Below are positions 51,936-62,054 of a stretch of DNA of 64,000 nucleotides, one piece after another. The position numbers and the translations under genes were made by a program. Source of the stretch: Planctomicrobium piriforme. Lineage in GTDB: Bacteria > Planctomycetota > Planctomycetia > Planctomycetales > Planctomycetaceae. The first letter of the stretch is position 1. The number at the start of each line of letters is the position of its first letter. The stretch is from assembly GCA_945860955.1 (NCBI GenBank), contig CAMATH010000006.1, forward strand, positions 1-64,000, written 5' to 3'. The notes under the pieces are model-generated. The model had not been told where the DNA came from. It worked only from the letters and a program-made list of their open reading frames with translations, and did no database searches.

Positions 51936-53738
51936 TCACATGTCGTCGCTGACGTCCAGCACCGACAGGAACGCCTTCTGGGGGATTTCGACCTCGCCAA
52001 ACTGCTTGAGGCGTTTCTTACCCTCGCGCTGCTTGGCCCACAGCTTTCGTTTGCGGGTGATGTCCCCCCCGTAGCACTTCGCGGTGACGTTTTTCCGCAG
52101 GGCGGCGATTGTCTCACGGGCGATGATGCGGGTGCCGATCGCCGCCTGGATGGGAATCTCGAACTGATGTTTCGAGATTTCCTCTTTGAGCCGCTTGCAC
52201 AGACCGCGTCCGCGGCGTTCCGCGTTGTCGCGGTGCATGATCGACGCCAGCGCGTCGACCCGCACCCCTTTCACCAGGATGTCGACCTTGACCAGATCGG
52301 CGGGACGGAAGCCGATGATCTCGTAATCGAATGTGCCATACCCGCGCGTAATGCTCTTCAGCCGGTCGTGCATGTCGTAAATCACCTCGGCCAGTGGCAA
52401 TTCATAGACGAGTTGCGCACGGGTTGTCCCGAGATACTCGGTGCTCTTGTAGATCCCACGGCGGTCGGCGCACAACTGCATGATCGGGCCGATCCCGTCG
52501 ACCGGAAGAATGAAATTCACCTTCACGATTGGTTCGCGGAATTCTTTGATCCCCCCGGTGTTGGGGACGTCTTGCGGATTGTCGATCTTTTGGATTTCGC
52601 CATCCATCATCAGCAGTTCGTACGTCACGTTGGGCGCGGTCTGGATGAGGTCGATGTTCGCCTCTTTTTCCAGCCGTTGCTGAATGATCTCCATATGCAG
52701 CATCCCCAGGAAGCCGCAGCGGAATCCAAAGCCCAACGCGTCGCTCGTTTCGGGAACGAACGTGAAACTGGCGTCGTTGAGACTCATTTTCGAGAGTTCG
52801 TCGCGCAGTTTTTCGAAATCGGTCTTTTCAATCGGGTACATCCCGCAGAACACCATCTGCTGCGGCTGCTTATACCCGGGGAAAGGATCGGACGCGGGGC
52901 GGTTCGCTTCTGTGACGGTGTCACCCACGTGGACCCCCCCCAGTTCCTTGATGCCGGCGATAAAGTAACCGACCTGACCCGGGCCAAGTTCATCACAAGG
53001 AGCCATGTTCGGACGGAACTGCCCGACTTCCAGAACTTCGTGCGACGTTCCCTTGCGCATCAAGGCGATTTTCATCCCCTTGCGCAAGCGTCCCTCACGC
53101 ATTCTCACGTAGGTGACAACGCCGCGGTAGTTGTCGTATTTGCCGTCGAAGATCATCGCCTTGAGCGGAGCGGTGGAGTCGCCGCTGGGGGCGGGAATCC
53201 GTTCGACGATGGCGCGGAACACGTCGGTAATTCCAATTCCCGACTTTCCACTGACCATCAGCACCTCTTCGGGGCGAATCCCCAGTACCGAATTCATTTC
53301 GTCCAGCACCTCCGCGGTGCGGACGACGGGCAGGTCGATTTTGTTGATGCAGGGAATGATCACCAGGTCCGATTCGATCGCCGCGTAGGCGTTCGCCACG
53401 GTTTGAGCCTGCACACCCTGGAAGGCGTCGACCAGCAGCAGCGCTCCTTCACAGGCGGCCAGGCTGCGCGAGACCTCGTAGTGGAAGTCGACGTGCCCCG
53501 GCGTATCAACGAGGTTCAGTTCGTAGACCTGTCCATCCTGCTCATAATTGATCGCGACCGCCCGGGCCTTGACGGTGATCCCCCGTTCGCGTTCAACGTC
53601 GAGATCGTCGAGGATCTGATCGCGAAATTCCCGCTGCGTGATGGTGCCGGTTTGCAGCAGCAACTGGTCGGCCAACGTGCTTTTGCCGTGGTCGATGTGA
53701 GCGACGATCGAGAAATTCCGAATGAAGCGGGGGTCCAT
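51936..53738 (-). CDS. lepA: Elongation factor 4 (LepA), back-translocating ribosomal GTPase
   Basis: The ATG at 53738 (MDPRFIRNFSIVAHIDHGKS) gives 600 aa, the family's usual size. The G1 motif is AHIDHGKST, G2 RERGITVKARAVAI, G3 DTPGHVDFHYEVSRSL, and G4 is INKIDLP. The C-terminal domain specific to LepA includes GYGTFDYEIIGFRPADLVKV and KMGYGG-like KCYGGDITRKRKLWAKQREG. LepA binds the ribosome and influences initiation and elongation under stress. The in-frame TTG at 53744 is unlikely as the start. Confidence 0.97.
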   Translation of the reverse strand: MDPRFIRNFSIVAHIDHGKSTLADQLLLQTGTITQREFRDQILDDLDVERERGITVKARAVAINYEQDGQVYELNLVDTPGHVDFHYEVSRSLAACEGALLLVDAFQGVQAQTVANAYAAIESDLVIIPCINKIDLPVVRTAEVLDEMNSVLGIRPEEVLMVSGKSGIGITDVFRAIVERIPAPSGDSTAPLKAMIFDGKYDNYRGVVTYVRMREGRLRKGMKIALMRKGTSHEVLEVGQFRPNMAPCDELGPGQVGYFIAGIKELGGVHVGDTVTEANRPASDPFPGYKQPQQMVFCGMYPIEKTDFEKLRDELSKMSLNDASFTFVPETSDALGFGFRCGFLGMLHMEIIQQRLEKEANIDLIQTAPNVTYELLMMDGEIQKIDNPQDVPNTGGIKEFREPIVKVNFILPVDGIGPIMQLCADRRGIYKSTEYLGTTRAQLVYELPLAEVIYDMHDRLKSITRGYGTFDYEIIGFRPADLVKVDILVKGVRVDALASIMHRDNAERRGRGLCKRLKEEISKHQFEIPIQAAIGTRIIARETIAALRKNVTAKCYGGDITRKRKLWAKQREGKKRLKQFGEVEIPQKAFLSVLDVSDDM

Positions 53739-53864
53739 CGACAACTACCAACAGAGAACCGCCTGCCATCCTGTCGGGCGGCGGGGAGACTGAATCGAAC
53801 CGAACTTGCTATTCTAGCGAAAATCGCCCGCAGGGGGAGACCATGTACGGAAGTCGACGAAAAA

Positions 53865-54176
53865 TCAGGGTGGATCAGGCGTTTTGGCGGTTGAATTCAG
53901 CCGGCGCGTGATCCGTTCTCGCACCCAAGCGAGCAGCCGTTTCGCCCAAAAAAACTCGGTCGCCAGAATCGCGATCCCCGCCGGTATCACCACAATCGCT
54001 GGCCCGGGAGTGACAATCATCACCACCCCCACGGCGACCACGGAACATCCCAGAATCAGCACCACCAGTTTCCGCAGCCACACCGCCAGCCAGATCGCCC
54101 GCGGCAGCGAATGCACCCAGACCCGGGGAGGTGGTTGCTGCGATTCAGGCGATGACGAATGGTCGGTGGGATTCAT
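53865..54176 (-). CDS. PGPGW-type small transmembrane protein
   Basis: The ATG at 54176 (MNPTDHSSSP) gives 103 aa; the longer frame to 54260 adds a segment that looks non-coding. Two membrane helices, RKLVVLILGCSVVAVGVVM and AIVVIPAGIAILATEFFWA, flank the motif TPGPA at their junction, the hallmark of the PGPGW family of putative transmembrane proteins. Function unknown; the C-terminus is Arg-rich (RRLNSTAKTPDPP). Confidence 0.8.
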   Translation of the reverse strand: MNPTDHSSSPESQQPPPRVWVHSLPRAIWLAVWLRKLVVLILGCSVVAVGVVMIVTPGPAIVVIPAGIAILATEFFWAKRLLAWVRERITRRLNSTAKTPDPP

Positions 54177-54297
54177 GACAATCGACGCACGGCCAATGCC
54201 GACTAGGACACGTCGCGGTGTACTCCGCAAGTCTCGGGATGTGTCCCCATGATACCACATCTTCCGCCGATTTCGTGGCGGGGGAGCTTGTCCGGCG

Positions 54298-57200
54298 TCA
54301 GGGGGACTTGGTCATCCGTCCGGTTTCGCTCTTCAAGATCTGATATTCCATCCACTCGGTTGGTGCGATGTTCCCCGACATCACTTCGTCGCGACTGACC
54401 TGGGTCCACGCGGAGTCGGCGCGGGCGATTAGGTCGAGCGCGGTTTCGTAATCCCCTTCCAGTTGAGAAATCAGAGCCAATCCGTACTGGTTGATCGAAT
54501 TCCCCCAGGAACTCCAGCCCATTGCCAGAGACCCCTCCAAAGTCGCCCGCGCCGCGACCAGATCGCCGCTGCGGAATTGAGCCATTCCCAGAGTGTGAAT
54601 GGTCCAGGGGTATGCGGAGTCCTCCACTCCGGCACGAGCCCATTCGACCACCTGGTCCGGCTTGACCACGTCGTTGGGGACCGAACTGAATGTCCGTGCC
54701 AGAAAGAACCCGTATTGACGCGCGTCGAATTTGGAGGCTCGACTCTCGAGAACCCGCAAAATCCGGTCACGGTCCCCCGTCCGGCCCGCAACGTTCAAAA
54801 CCACGACACATTCAAACCACTCTTCGGAAACGGGACAGTCTTCGATCACATCCAAAAACGCGTCGGCCGCTCTGTCCCATTCGCCCCGCTGCGCCAGGGA
54901 CCGGGCCAGACCGGTCCGAAGCAACGTGTCCTGAGGCCGTTGTCGCTTCAATTCGTCCAGAAACGGGGAGGCCTGCCAACCCCAGTAGCGGATCCAGTCA
55001 CTCCGCTGACTCGACCATAGTCTTTCGTCCGGAAGACTGTCGAGAATCGCCCCCGCCGACTCCGCCGCCGCCGACAAATTTCCAATCGCCGACGCACAGA
55101 GCATGCGTCCGAAGTGTGACGCGAACAAATCTTCCGGCCGGTCGGGGTTTTCGATCGCCTGCAACAACCGGCCGCTGGCGATTGAGTAAGCGGTGGCCGC
55201 CTCGACCGGAGGTTCGTCGCAACAGACGACGCGAAATGTCGCCGGCATGTCACAGGGGATGGTGAAACCCGAAGTCGCTGGCAGAAAGAGGTTTCCCAGG
55301 TTCATCAGACCGGCGCGAATCGCGGTCACTTGTCCGACGTCACCCACCGGGTCGATCCACACGCCATCTAAAGGCAAAGGGGGGGCGTCCCAACTCATCT
55401 GAGGCGACGATCCGGCGGTATCGAACAAGCCCCACGGATTCGGCAGATAGCTCCGCCCCACCACGATCCGATCGGAGAACATGTTGCCATAGCCCGCCAG
55501 AGTCTCGGCATTACCGCCCGTGAAAAACCGCGTTCGGGTGCCACACCGATAAAAGTGTTCCTGTTCAGCGGATGTCGCCAGCCGGTAGCCGTTTTTCGAG
55601 AGGTCGAGGGTCACGTCGCGCCCGCCCGGCTGACTCGATTTGTAACACGGCTCGCGACCATCCCGTTCGCTCAGCCAGTTACAGAACTCGACTGCGGACC
55701 TCCAGCGAACTCCCGCCAACGGCAGAAGTCCACGGTCCAGTGGATCGGGGAGCCAGCCCTTTCCCCGGTTTTCCAACTCATATTTTAACTGGAACTCGGT
55801 ATACAACTTGGCCGTGACCACCTGGTCCTGTACGAAGAGCTTTCGCGGGATAATCACCATCCGCTTCAATTGTGGGGTCCGGCCGGTGACAGGCTCATAG
55901 TCCCCGGGAAAGTAATAACCGGCGGGAACCTCAACCAGCGTCATTCCTAAACTGTTGACAAACCATTTCTTTCCGCTGGTCGCCCGGGATGGCTGGGGGA
56001 GTTTGGAAACCTTGGTGCCACGAAATGCCAGCGCCTGGAATGGTTGGAGGAGTTTGGGAACCTCGGTGCCACGAAACGCCAGCGCCCGGAAGGCGGCGCT
56101 GTGCGAGCCGCTGTCCGGCGCGATCGCGTAGACCCTGGCCAGCGCGGCGTCAATGCGACGATTCATTACCGGGCTGATGGTCGTTTTGGGAATCAGCGCC
56201 AGCGCCAGACAGACTCCCGATCGCAAGTCGTCATTCGTGGTATTTTCCAGTAACCCGGGAACGAATTCCAGATCCGCATGCCAGTCGAACAGGGTTCGAA
56301 TCATCATGTTGCGGAGGGACAGATCGGTCCCCAGCGCCAGCATCCGACCCGCAGGTCCAAATTCCCCCAGTTCCAACAAAGCGCTCGCGATGTGCGCGCG
56401 CCGCTCGTCATCGGGTTCGGTTTCGAACTGCCGCAGCAGTTGCGGCACGACTGTCGCCTGATCGATGCGTAGTACCGGAAGGACAATTTGCGCTTCGGAG
56501 TGCGGCAGGGACGGTGTCAGTTGGCAGAGTTCTTGCGCGTGAGACGTCCCCAGCGCGGTGAGCGCCGCGAGCAACCGCAATTTCTGCGCCGGATCAGAAA
56601 TGCTTGCGAGTCGTTCGACGAGAATCTCTTGAACATCGACCTTCGCCCGCTTAAGGGATGAGATCAACTCGGGGACCGTCGCGGGACTGGCGACCATCAG
56701 CCGCTCAACCTGTTCGCTGTAACCTTTCCGTTCGGCGAGGTCGGCACGTTTACGCTCGGCGATCAACTGTGCCGTCCGCGTCGCCAGCCGATAGTTCATC
56801 ACCGACGTCACCACTGAAAACGTCAACAGCAACACGGCGACCGTCGCCACCGCCAGCGCCACAGTCCGGTGTCGTTTCGCCCAGCGCCAGAGCAGTTCGA
56901 CGGGCGCGATCCGTCGGGCGAGTATCGGTTCGTCATTGAGAAACCGTTGCAGATCTTCCCCGAGCTCGCCTGCGGTCTGGTATCGCCGCGAAGGCTCGGC
57001 GTCGACCGCTTTTTGCACAATCGTCGCCAGATCGCGGGGAATCGCCGGGTTGATCCGTTCGATACGCGGGACGGTGACCGAAGTCGACTCGCTGTAGTTT
57101 CCGCGTCGCTCGCGGGCGGGGAATGCGGGTTTCAGCACCAGCATTTCAAACAGCGTCAACCCCAGTGAATAGACGTCGCTTTTGGCGTCGGAACGTCCCG

Positions 57201-58293
57201 CCAGAGCTTCGGGAGCCATATAGCGGTACGTCCCCAAGACGTCCCCCGCCACGGTCAAATCCCCCTGGTCGGTCGCCTTAGCCAAACCGAAATCGGTGAT
57301 CCAGATGTTTCCATCGGAATCAACCATCAGGTTCGCGGGCTTGATGTCGCGGTGCAAAACGTTGTGCGAGTGCGCGTAATGCAATGCCGACGCGAGCTGC
57401 ACGCCAATGCGTGCCACCCCGGGGAAATACACGGCCGGCATTCCTCCCGCCAACGACGGAATCCGCCATGCCGCCACGTCGTTGGGATCACTATCCGCGA
57501 GGGTGGGGGGCGGTTCGGGATACGTTGGTTCATCCGTCGCCCCCGCCCCGATCATGGTCTGTGCCGCCGCGACTTCCGTCGGCAAACTTCGGCGAAACTC
57601 GACCGGTGGATTTTTGGGGGGCTGTCGTCCGGCTTCCGCGGGTGGCTGTTTCAACGGTGCCGGCCCGGTGACTTCCGTCCGGGGCTTCCCGGCACCCGCG
57701 GGTTTCGCACGGGGCTGGCCTGGTACGCAGATCGTCGGTGCCGACGGTTTCACGGGCGAAGTTTCCACCCTTCCCGCAGGCGGGCCGCAGGCGGGTACTC
57801 CACTGGCAAGCCGACCTTCGGCGAGGGCAAGTGCCAAGGCGGCGACCTGCCAGCCCGATTCTCCAGCCAACGGCGGGGTCGCAGCTCCGGGCGACTCGCC
57901 GACCGGCTTTTCGAGTTGCCTGCGGAGTTCGTGCAGCAACTGATCGAGTCCCACCCCGGTGATGAACTGCATCGCGTAGTACAGCACCCCCTGGTGTTCC
58001 CCGACACTAAAGATGGGAACGATGTTCGAATGATGCAGCTTCCCCGCGATCCGCGCCTCGCGCTCGAAGCGTTTGCGGAGTGGATCATTCGCCTGTACGG
58101 CCCCCGGCAGCACCTTGAGCGCGACGTGTCGCCCTAACGAAATCTGTTCGGCCTCGTAGACCACTCCCATCCCGCCATGGCCGACCTCACGCAGAATCCG
58201 GAAATCCCCGACTTGAGTGGGAAACCAACCCCGCGGTGCCCCAGTGCCTGGACCATCTGCGGACGCCCCCTCGTTGATTTTCGAATCCGCCAT
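54298..58293 (-). CDS. Giant Ser/Thr protein kinase with FGE-sulfatase-like domain and TPR-like tail
   Basis: The ATG at 58293 (MADSKINEGASADGPGTGAP) gives 1331 aa. The kinase N-lobe has the glycine loop G38-HGGMG43, the ATP Lys K60, and RLHHPNIV-like KLHHSNIVPIFSVGEH. Between about residues 130 and 285 lies a Pro/Ala-rich insertion before helix E. HRDIKPANLM (H314, D316), DFG near 334 and MAPEALAG complete the kinase; all catalytic residues are intact. A membrane helix follows (ALAVATVAVLLLTFSVVTSV), then a HEAT-like region with a tandem duplication, an FGE-sulfatase-type domain (FVNSLGMTLVEVPAGYYFPG, FCNWLSERDG, YRLATSAEQEHFYRCGTRT), and a TPR-like tail. Typical of planctomycete receptor kinases. 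Confidence 0.93.
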   Translation of the reverse strand: MADSKINEGASADGPGTGAPRGWFPTQVGDFRILREVGHGGMGVVYEAEQISLGRHVALKVLPGAVQANDPLRKRFEREARIAGKLHHSNIVPIFSVGEHQGVLYYAMQFITGVGLDQLLHELRRQLEKPVGESPGAATPPLAGESGWQVAALALALAEGRLASGVPACGPPAGRVETSPVKPSAPTICVPGQPRAKPAGAGKPRTEVTGPAPLKQPPAEAGRQPPKNPPVEFRRSLPTEVAAAQTMIGAGATDEPTYPEPPPTLADSDPNDVAAWRIPSLAGGMPAVYFPGVARIGVQLASALHYAHSHNVLHRDIKPANLMVDSDGNIWITDFGLAKATDQGDLTVAGDVLGTYRYMAPEALAGRSDAKSDVYSLGLTLFEMLVLKPAFPARERRGNYSESTSVTVPRIERINPAIPRDLATIVQKAVDAEPSRRYQTAGELGEDLQRFLNDEPILARRIAPVELLWRWAKRHRTVALAVATVAVLLLTFSVVTSVMNYRLATRTAQLIAERKRADLAERKGYSEQVERLMVASPATVPELISSLKRAKVDVQEILVERLASISDPAQKLRLLAALTALGTSHAQELCQLTPSLPHSEAQIVLPVLRIDQATVVPQLLRQFETEPDDERRAHIASALLELGEFGPAGRMLALGTDLSLRNMMIRTLFDWHADLEFVPGLLENTTNDDLRSGVCLALALIPKTTISPVMNRRIDAALARVYAIAPDSGSHSAAFRALAFRGTEVPKLLQPFQALAFRGTKVSKLPQPSRATSGKKWFVNSLGMTLVEVPAGYYFPGDYEPVTGRTPQLKRMVIIPRKLFVQDQVVTAKLYTEFQLKYELENRGKGWLPDPLDRGLLPLAGVRWRSAVEFCNWLSERDGREPCYKSSQPGGRDVTLDLSKNGYRLATSAEQEHFYRCGTRTRFFTGGNAETLAGYGNMFSDRIVVGRSYLPNPWGLFDTAGSSPQMSWDAPPLPLDGVWIDPVGDVGQVTAIRAGLMNLGNLFLPATSGFTIPCDMPATFRVVCCDEPPVEAATAYSIASGRLLQAIENPDRPEDLFASHFGRMLCASAIGNLSAAAESAGAILDSLPDERLWSSQRSDWIRYWGWQASPFLDELKRQRPQDTLLRTGLARSLAQRGEWDRAADAFLDVIEDCPVSEEWFECVVVLNVAGRTGDRDRILRVLESRASKFDARQYGFFLARTFSSVPNDVVKPDQVVEWARAGVEDSAYPWTIHTLGMAQFRSGDLVAARATLEGSLAMGWSSWGNSINQYGLALISQLEGDYETALDLIARADSAWTQVSRDEVMSGNIAPTEWMEYQILKSETGRMTKSP
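55991..56092. repeat. Tandem 51-nt duplication inside the kinase gene
   Basis: 55991-56041 and 56042-56092 are near-identical 51-nt units, read on the minus strand as ALAFRGTEVPKLLQPFQ and ALAFRGTKVSKLPQPSR. In-frame, so the reading frame is kept. Confidence 0.8.
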
Positions 58294-58544
58294 GACCCCG
58301 GCCACTGATTGACTAATGTGCGCTCGTGTTTACAGCCTCGCCTGTCCAGTATCCCGACTGAGCGATCGCAACGCAAGGTGTGACGCCCAACGATGGAGAA
58401 TCCCAGTGTCGGCTGCTATTCTGACCGGAAATCGGATGAATTCATCCGCTGATTGAACCGCGAGGGGCTGCCGCGCTCGCCCCCGGTTGTTTCGTTAACC
58501 CGAATCGATCGACACTCTCCTCACGTCCAGCCCGCCATTCCTGA

Positions 58545-61500
58545 ATGCAGACTTTTCGGAAGTTGCTCGTCGCCAATCGCGGCGAGATCGCCATCCGCGT
58601 GTTTCGAACCGCCCACGAACTGGGAATTCGCACCGTAGCGATTTACTCGAACGAAGATCGCTACGCCCTGCACCGTTTCAAGGCGGATGAAGCGTACCTC
58701 GTCGGCAAAGCGGGAGAACCGCTGCGGTCGTATCTGGATCCCGAGGCAATCGTCACGCTGGCGAAGAAGTACGGTGTCGACGCGATTCATCCCGGGTACG
58801 GATTTCTGTCGGAAAACCCGGCGCTGGCCCGCGCCTGCGCCGCGGCAGGGATCGCGTTTGTTGGCCCCTCGGCCGAAGTTCTCGAGCAACTCGGCGACAA
58901 AACCGCCGCCCGCGACCTGGCCAAACTGGCCAATGTGCAAATCCTCGCGGGAACCGCGCGTTCCGTAAAACACCTCGACGACGCCCGCAAAGCGATCGAA
59001 AAGCTGGGCTATCCGATCATCCTGAAAGCGGCCAAGGGAGGAGGGGGACGCGGGATGCGCGTCGTCACCGAGCCGGCCGCCCTTGCCGGCGCGCTCGAAC
59101 AGGCGCAGCGCGAATCGCTGACCGCGTTCGGTTCCAACGAAGTGTTCGTGGAAAAGTACATACAACGCGCCCGCCACATCGAAGTGCAGTTGCTGGGCGA
59201 CAAGCATGGCAACCTCGTTCACCTGTATGAACGCGACTGCTCGCTTCAACGGCGGCATCAAAAGGTTGTCGAGATCGCCCCCTCCCCCAGTCTTCCCTCT
59301 GAGCTGCGCGACAAGATCTGCTCGGCGGCGATTCAAATCGGCAGAGCGGCGAATTACGAAAACGCCGGCACGGTCGAATTCCTGGTCGACGCCGACTCCG
59401 GTGAGTTCTACTTCATCGAAGTCAATCCCCGCATCCAGGTCGAACATACCGTGACCGAAGAGGTCACCGGATACGACATCGTCAAGTGCCAGATCCTCAT
59501 TGCCCAGGGGGCGAAACTCACGGACGACGAGATCGGCCTGGTTCAGGAAAACATTGAGACACGCGGCTACGCGATTCAGTGTCGCGTCACCACGGAAGAC
59601 CCCGCCAACAACTTCATGCCCGATTACGGGCGGATCACGCACTACCGCTCGGCGAGCGGAATGGGAATCCGACTCGATGCGGGGACCGCGTTTTCCGGCG
59701 CGGTCGTCACCCCGTTCTACGATTCGCTGATGGTCAAGGTGATTTCCAAAGGAATTCGCTTCCCGGACGCCGCCCGGCGGATGGAGCGCTGTCTCCAGGA
59801 ATTCCGGGTTCGCGGGGTGAAGACGAACATCCCGTTCCTGGTCAATCTGGTCACGCACCAAACCTTTCTCGAAGGGGGATGCACAACCCGCTTCCTGGAC
59901 GAAACCCCCGCCCTCTTCCAGTTCCCCGCGCGAAAAGACCGGGCCACCAAGCTGCTCACCTTCATGAGCGAAGTGATTGTCAACGGCAATCCCCTGGTGA
60001 AAGTGAAGCCGGCGACAATTCGCACAAAGCCCGCGCCGTTGCCAGAGTACGACCCCACTCAGGCACCCCCTCCCGGCGTGCGCGACAAGTTGCTGGAACT
60101 TGGTCCGCAGAAATTCTCGAAGTGGATCCGTGAACAGAAACGCCTGTTGCTGACCGATACCACATTTCGTGACGCGCATCAGTCGTTGCTGGCGACCCGC
60201 ATGCGGACCTACGACATGGTCCGTGTCGCCGACGCCTACGCCCGGCTTTGCCCGCAGTTGTTCTCGCTCGAAATGTGGGGTGGTGCGACTTTCGACACCT
60301 CCATGCGTTTCCTGAAAGAGTGCCCATGGCAACGACTGGTCGACATGCGGACCAAGGTGCCCAACATTCTGTTTCAGATGTTGCTGCGCGCGTCGAACGC
60401 CGTCGGGTACACCAATTATCCCGACAATGTCGTGAAGGCGTTCGTTCACGAGGCAGCTCAGGCCGGGATTGATGTCTTTCGCATCTTCGATTCGCTCAAC
60501 TGGGTTCCCAACATGCGGGTCGCGATGGACGCGGTCCAGAACTCCGGAGGACTGTGCGAGGCGGCGATCTGCTACACCGGCGATCTGCTTGATCCGGCGC
60601 GCGACAAGTACACTCTCGACTACTACGTCAATCTGGCGAAAGAACTGGAGAAAATGGGGGCGCACATTCTGGCCATCAAGGATATGGCCGGCCTGTGTAA
60701 ACCGTATGCCGCCGAGAAACTGATCAAGACGCTGAAAGGCGAAATCGGCATCCCGATCCACTTCCACACCCACGACGTCAGCGGTATGCAGGCCGCGTCG
60801 ATCCTCAAGGGGGCCGAAGTCGGACTCGATATCGCCGACGGGGCGATTGCCACAATGGCCGGGGGAACCTCCCAGCCCAACCTCAATTCTCTCGTGGAAG
60901 GGTTGCGCTTCCAGCCTCGCGAAACCGGACTCGATCCCGAGATTCTTCGGCGGATGGCTTACTATTGGGAAGCGGTCCGCGAGTTCTACACCCCGTTCGA
61001 AACCGGCATGAAGTCGGGCGACCCCGATATCTACCTGCACGAAATGCCCGGGGGACAATCGACCAACCTGTTCCAGCAAGCCAAAGCGTTGGGACTTTCT
61101 GATCGCTGGAACGACGTCTGCCACACTTATGCCGCCGTCAATCGGCTATTCGGCGACATTGTCAAAGTGACTCCCTCGTCCAAGTCGGTTGGCGACATGG
61201 CGCTGTTCCTGCTAGCCAATAACATGACGGCGGAGGATGTTCTCGACCCAGCGAAAGAAGTTGTCTACCCCGAGTCGGTGATCGACCTCATTGCGGGACG
61301 CATGGGACAACCCCCCGGCGGCTTCCCCGCGAAGGTGAAAAAACGGATTCTGCGCGACGTCAAGCCGTTCAAGGGACGTCCCGGTGCCAGTCTGCCCCCC
61401 GCCGACTTCGCCGCTGCCGAAAAGAAAACCGAGAAGATCCTCGGTCGCAAGCCGTTGCCACGCGAAGTGGTTTCGTACCTGCTCTATTCGCGGGTTTACG

Positions 61501-62006
61501 AAGAGTTCGCCGCTCATGAACGGACCTATTCCGATGTCAGTGTTCTGCCGACGAATACGTTTCTGTACGGTCACATTTCCGGCGACGAAGTGGCGGTCGA
61601 CATTGAGGCCGGGAAGACGCTGATCATCAAGTTCCTGACCGTTTCGGAACCGCATCCCGACGGGCAGCGGACGGTGTTCTATGAACTCAACGGCCAGCCT
61701 CGGGATGTGAACGTCCTCGACCGCTCGCTGGAGCCTCAGGAAGCGGCCCGCACGAAAGCCGATCCTGCCGATCCGTTGCAAGTCGCCGCTCCCATGCCCG
61801 GTCTTGTCGTCAATGTGGCGATTCAGGCGGGGGACCGTGTCGCCCGTGGGCAAAAGCTGCTCACGATGGAAGCGATGAAGATGGAGACGACACTGTACGC
61901 CGAACTCGATGGACGTGTGGCGGAACTGTTCGTGAAGCCCGGGACGCAGGTGCAAACGGGTGAACTTGTGCTGCGATTGGAGTTGTTGCCCGAAACACCA
62001 GCGTAA
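58545..62006 (+). CDS. pyc: Pyruvate carboxylase (single-chain)
   Basis: The 1153-aa protein has the length and order of the single-chain enzyme that makes oxaloacetate from pyruvate, ATP and bicarbonate (anaplerosis). The biotin carboxylase domain (residues ~1-455) has FRKLLVANRGEIAIRVFRTA, AAKGGGGRGMRVV and VEVNPRIQVEHTVTEEVTG-like FIEVNPRIQVEHTVTEEV. The carboxyltransferase domain (~530-1030) has LLLTDTTFRDAHQSLLATRM and GLCKPYAAEKLIKTLKGEIG. The C-terminal biotinyl domain contains LTMEAMKMETTLYAE with biotinyl Lys K1112. The ATG at 58545 is the first sensible start. Monocistronic. Confidence 0.97.
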   Translation: MQTFRKLLVANRGEIAIRVFRTAHELGIRTVAIYSNEDRYALHRFKADEAYLVGKAGEPLRSYLDPEAIVTLAKKYGVDAIHPGYGFLSENPALARACAAAGIAFVGPSAEVLEQLGDKTAARDLAKLANVQILAGTARSVKHLDDARKAIEKLGYPIILKAAKGGGGRGMRVVTEPAALAGALEQAQRESLTAFGSNEVFVEKYIQRARHIEVQLLGDKHGNLVHLYERDCSLQRRHQKVVEIAPSPSLPSELRDKICSAAIQIGRAANYENAGTVEFLVDADSGEFYFIEVNPRIQVEHTVTEEVTGYDIVKCQILIAQGAKLTDDEIGLVQENIETRGYAIQCRVTTEDPANNFMPDYGRITHYRSASGMGIRLDAGTAFSGAVVTPFYDSLMVKVISKGIRFPDAARRMERCLQEFRVRGVKTNIPFLVNLVTHQTFLEGGCTTRFLDETPALFQFPARKDRATKLLTFMSEVIVNGNPLVKVKPATIRTKPAPLPEYDPTQAPPPGVRDKLLELGPQKFSKWIREQKRLLLTDTTFRDAHQSLLATRMRTYDMVRVADAYARLCPQLFSLEMWGGATFDTSMRFLKECPWQRLVDMRTKVPNILFQMLLRASNAVGYTNYPDNVVKAFVHEAAQAGIDVFRIFDSLNWVPNMRVAMDAVQNSGGLCEAAICYTGDLLDPARDKYTLDYYVNLAKELEKMGAHILAIKDMAGLCKPYAAEKLIKTLKGEIGIPIHFHTHDVSGMQAASILKGAEVGLDIADGAIATMAGGTSQPNLNSLVEGLRFQPRETGLDPEILRRMAYYWEAVREFYTPFETGMKSGDPDIYLHEMPGGQSTNLFQQAKALGLSDRWNDVCHTYAAVNRLFGDIVKVTPSSKSVGDMALFLLANNMTAEDVLDPAKEVVYPESVIDLIAGRMGQPPGGFPAKVKKRILRDVKPFKGRPGASLPPADFAAAEKKTEKILGRKPLPREVVSYLLYSRVYEEFAAHERTYSDVSVLPTNTFLYGHISGDEVAVDIEAGKTLIIKFLTVSEPHPDGQRTVFYELNGQPRDVNVLDRSLEPQEAARTKADPADPLQVAAPMPGLVVNVAIQAGDRVARGQKLLTMEAMKMETTLYAELDGRVAELFVKPGTQVQTGELVLRLELLPETPA

Positions 62007-62054
62007 GGTCAGCGGTCACCTGCGGGGATCGCGCCGGACGCGGAGCTTGCGCCG

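Noticed and set aside
58521-61124. 867-aa minus-strand open frame opposite pyc
   Set aside because: It lies entirely against pyruvate carboxylase, whose motifs are unmistakable; long antisense frames are expected in GC-rich coding DNA.
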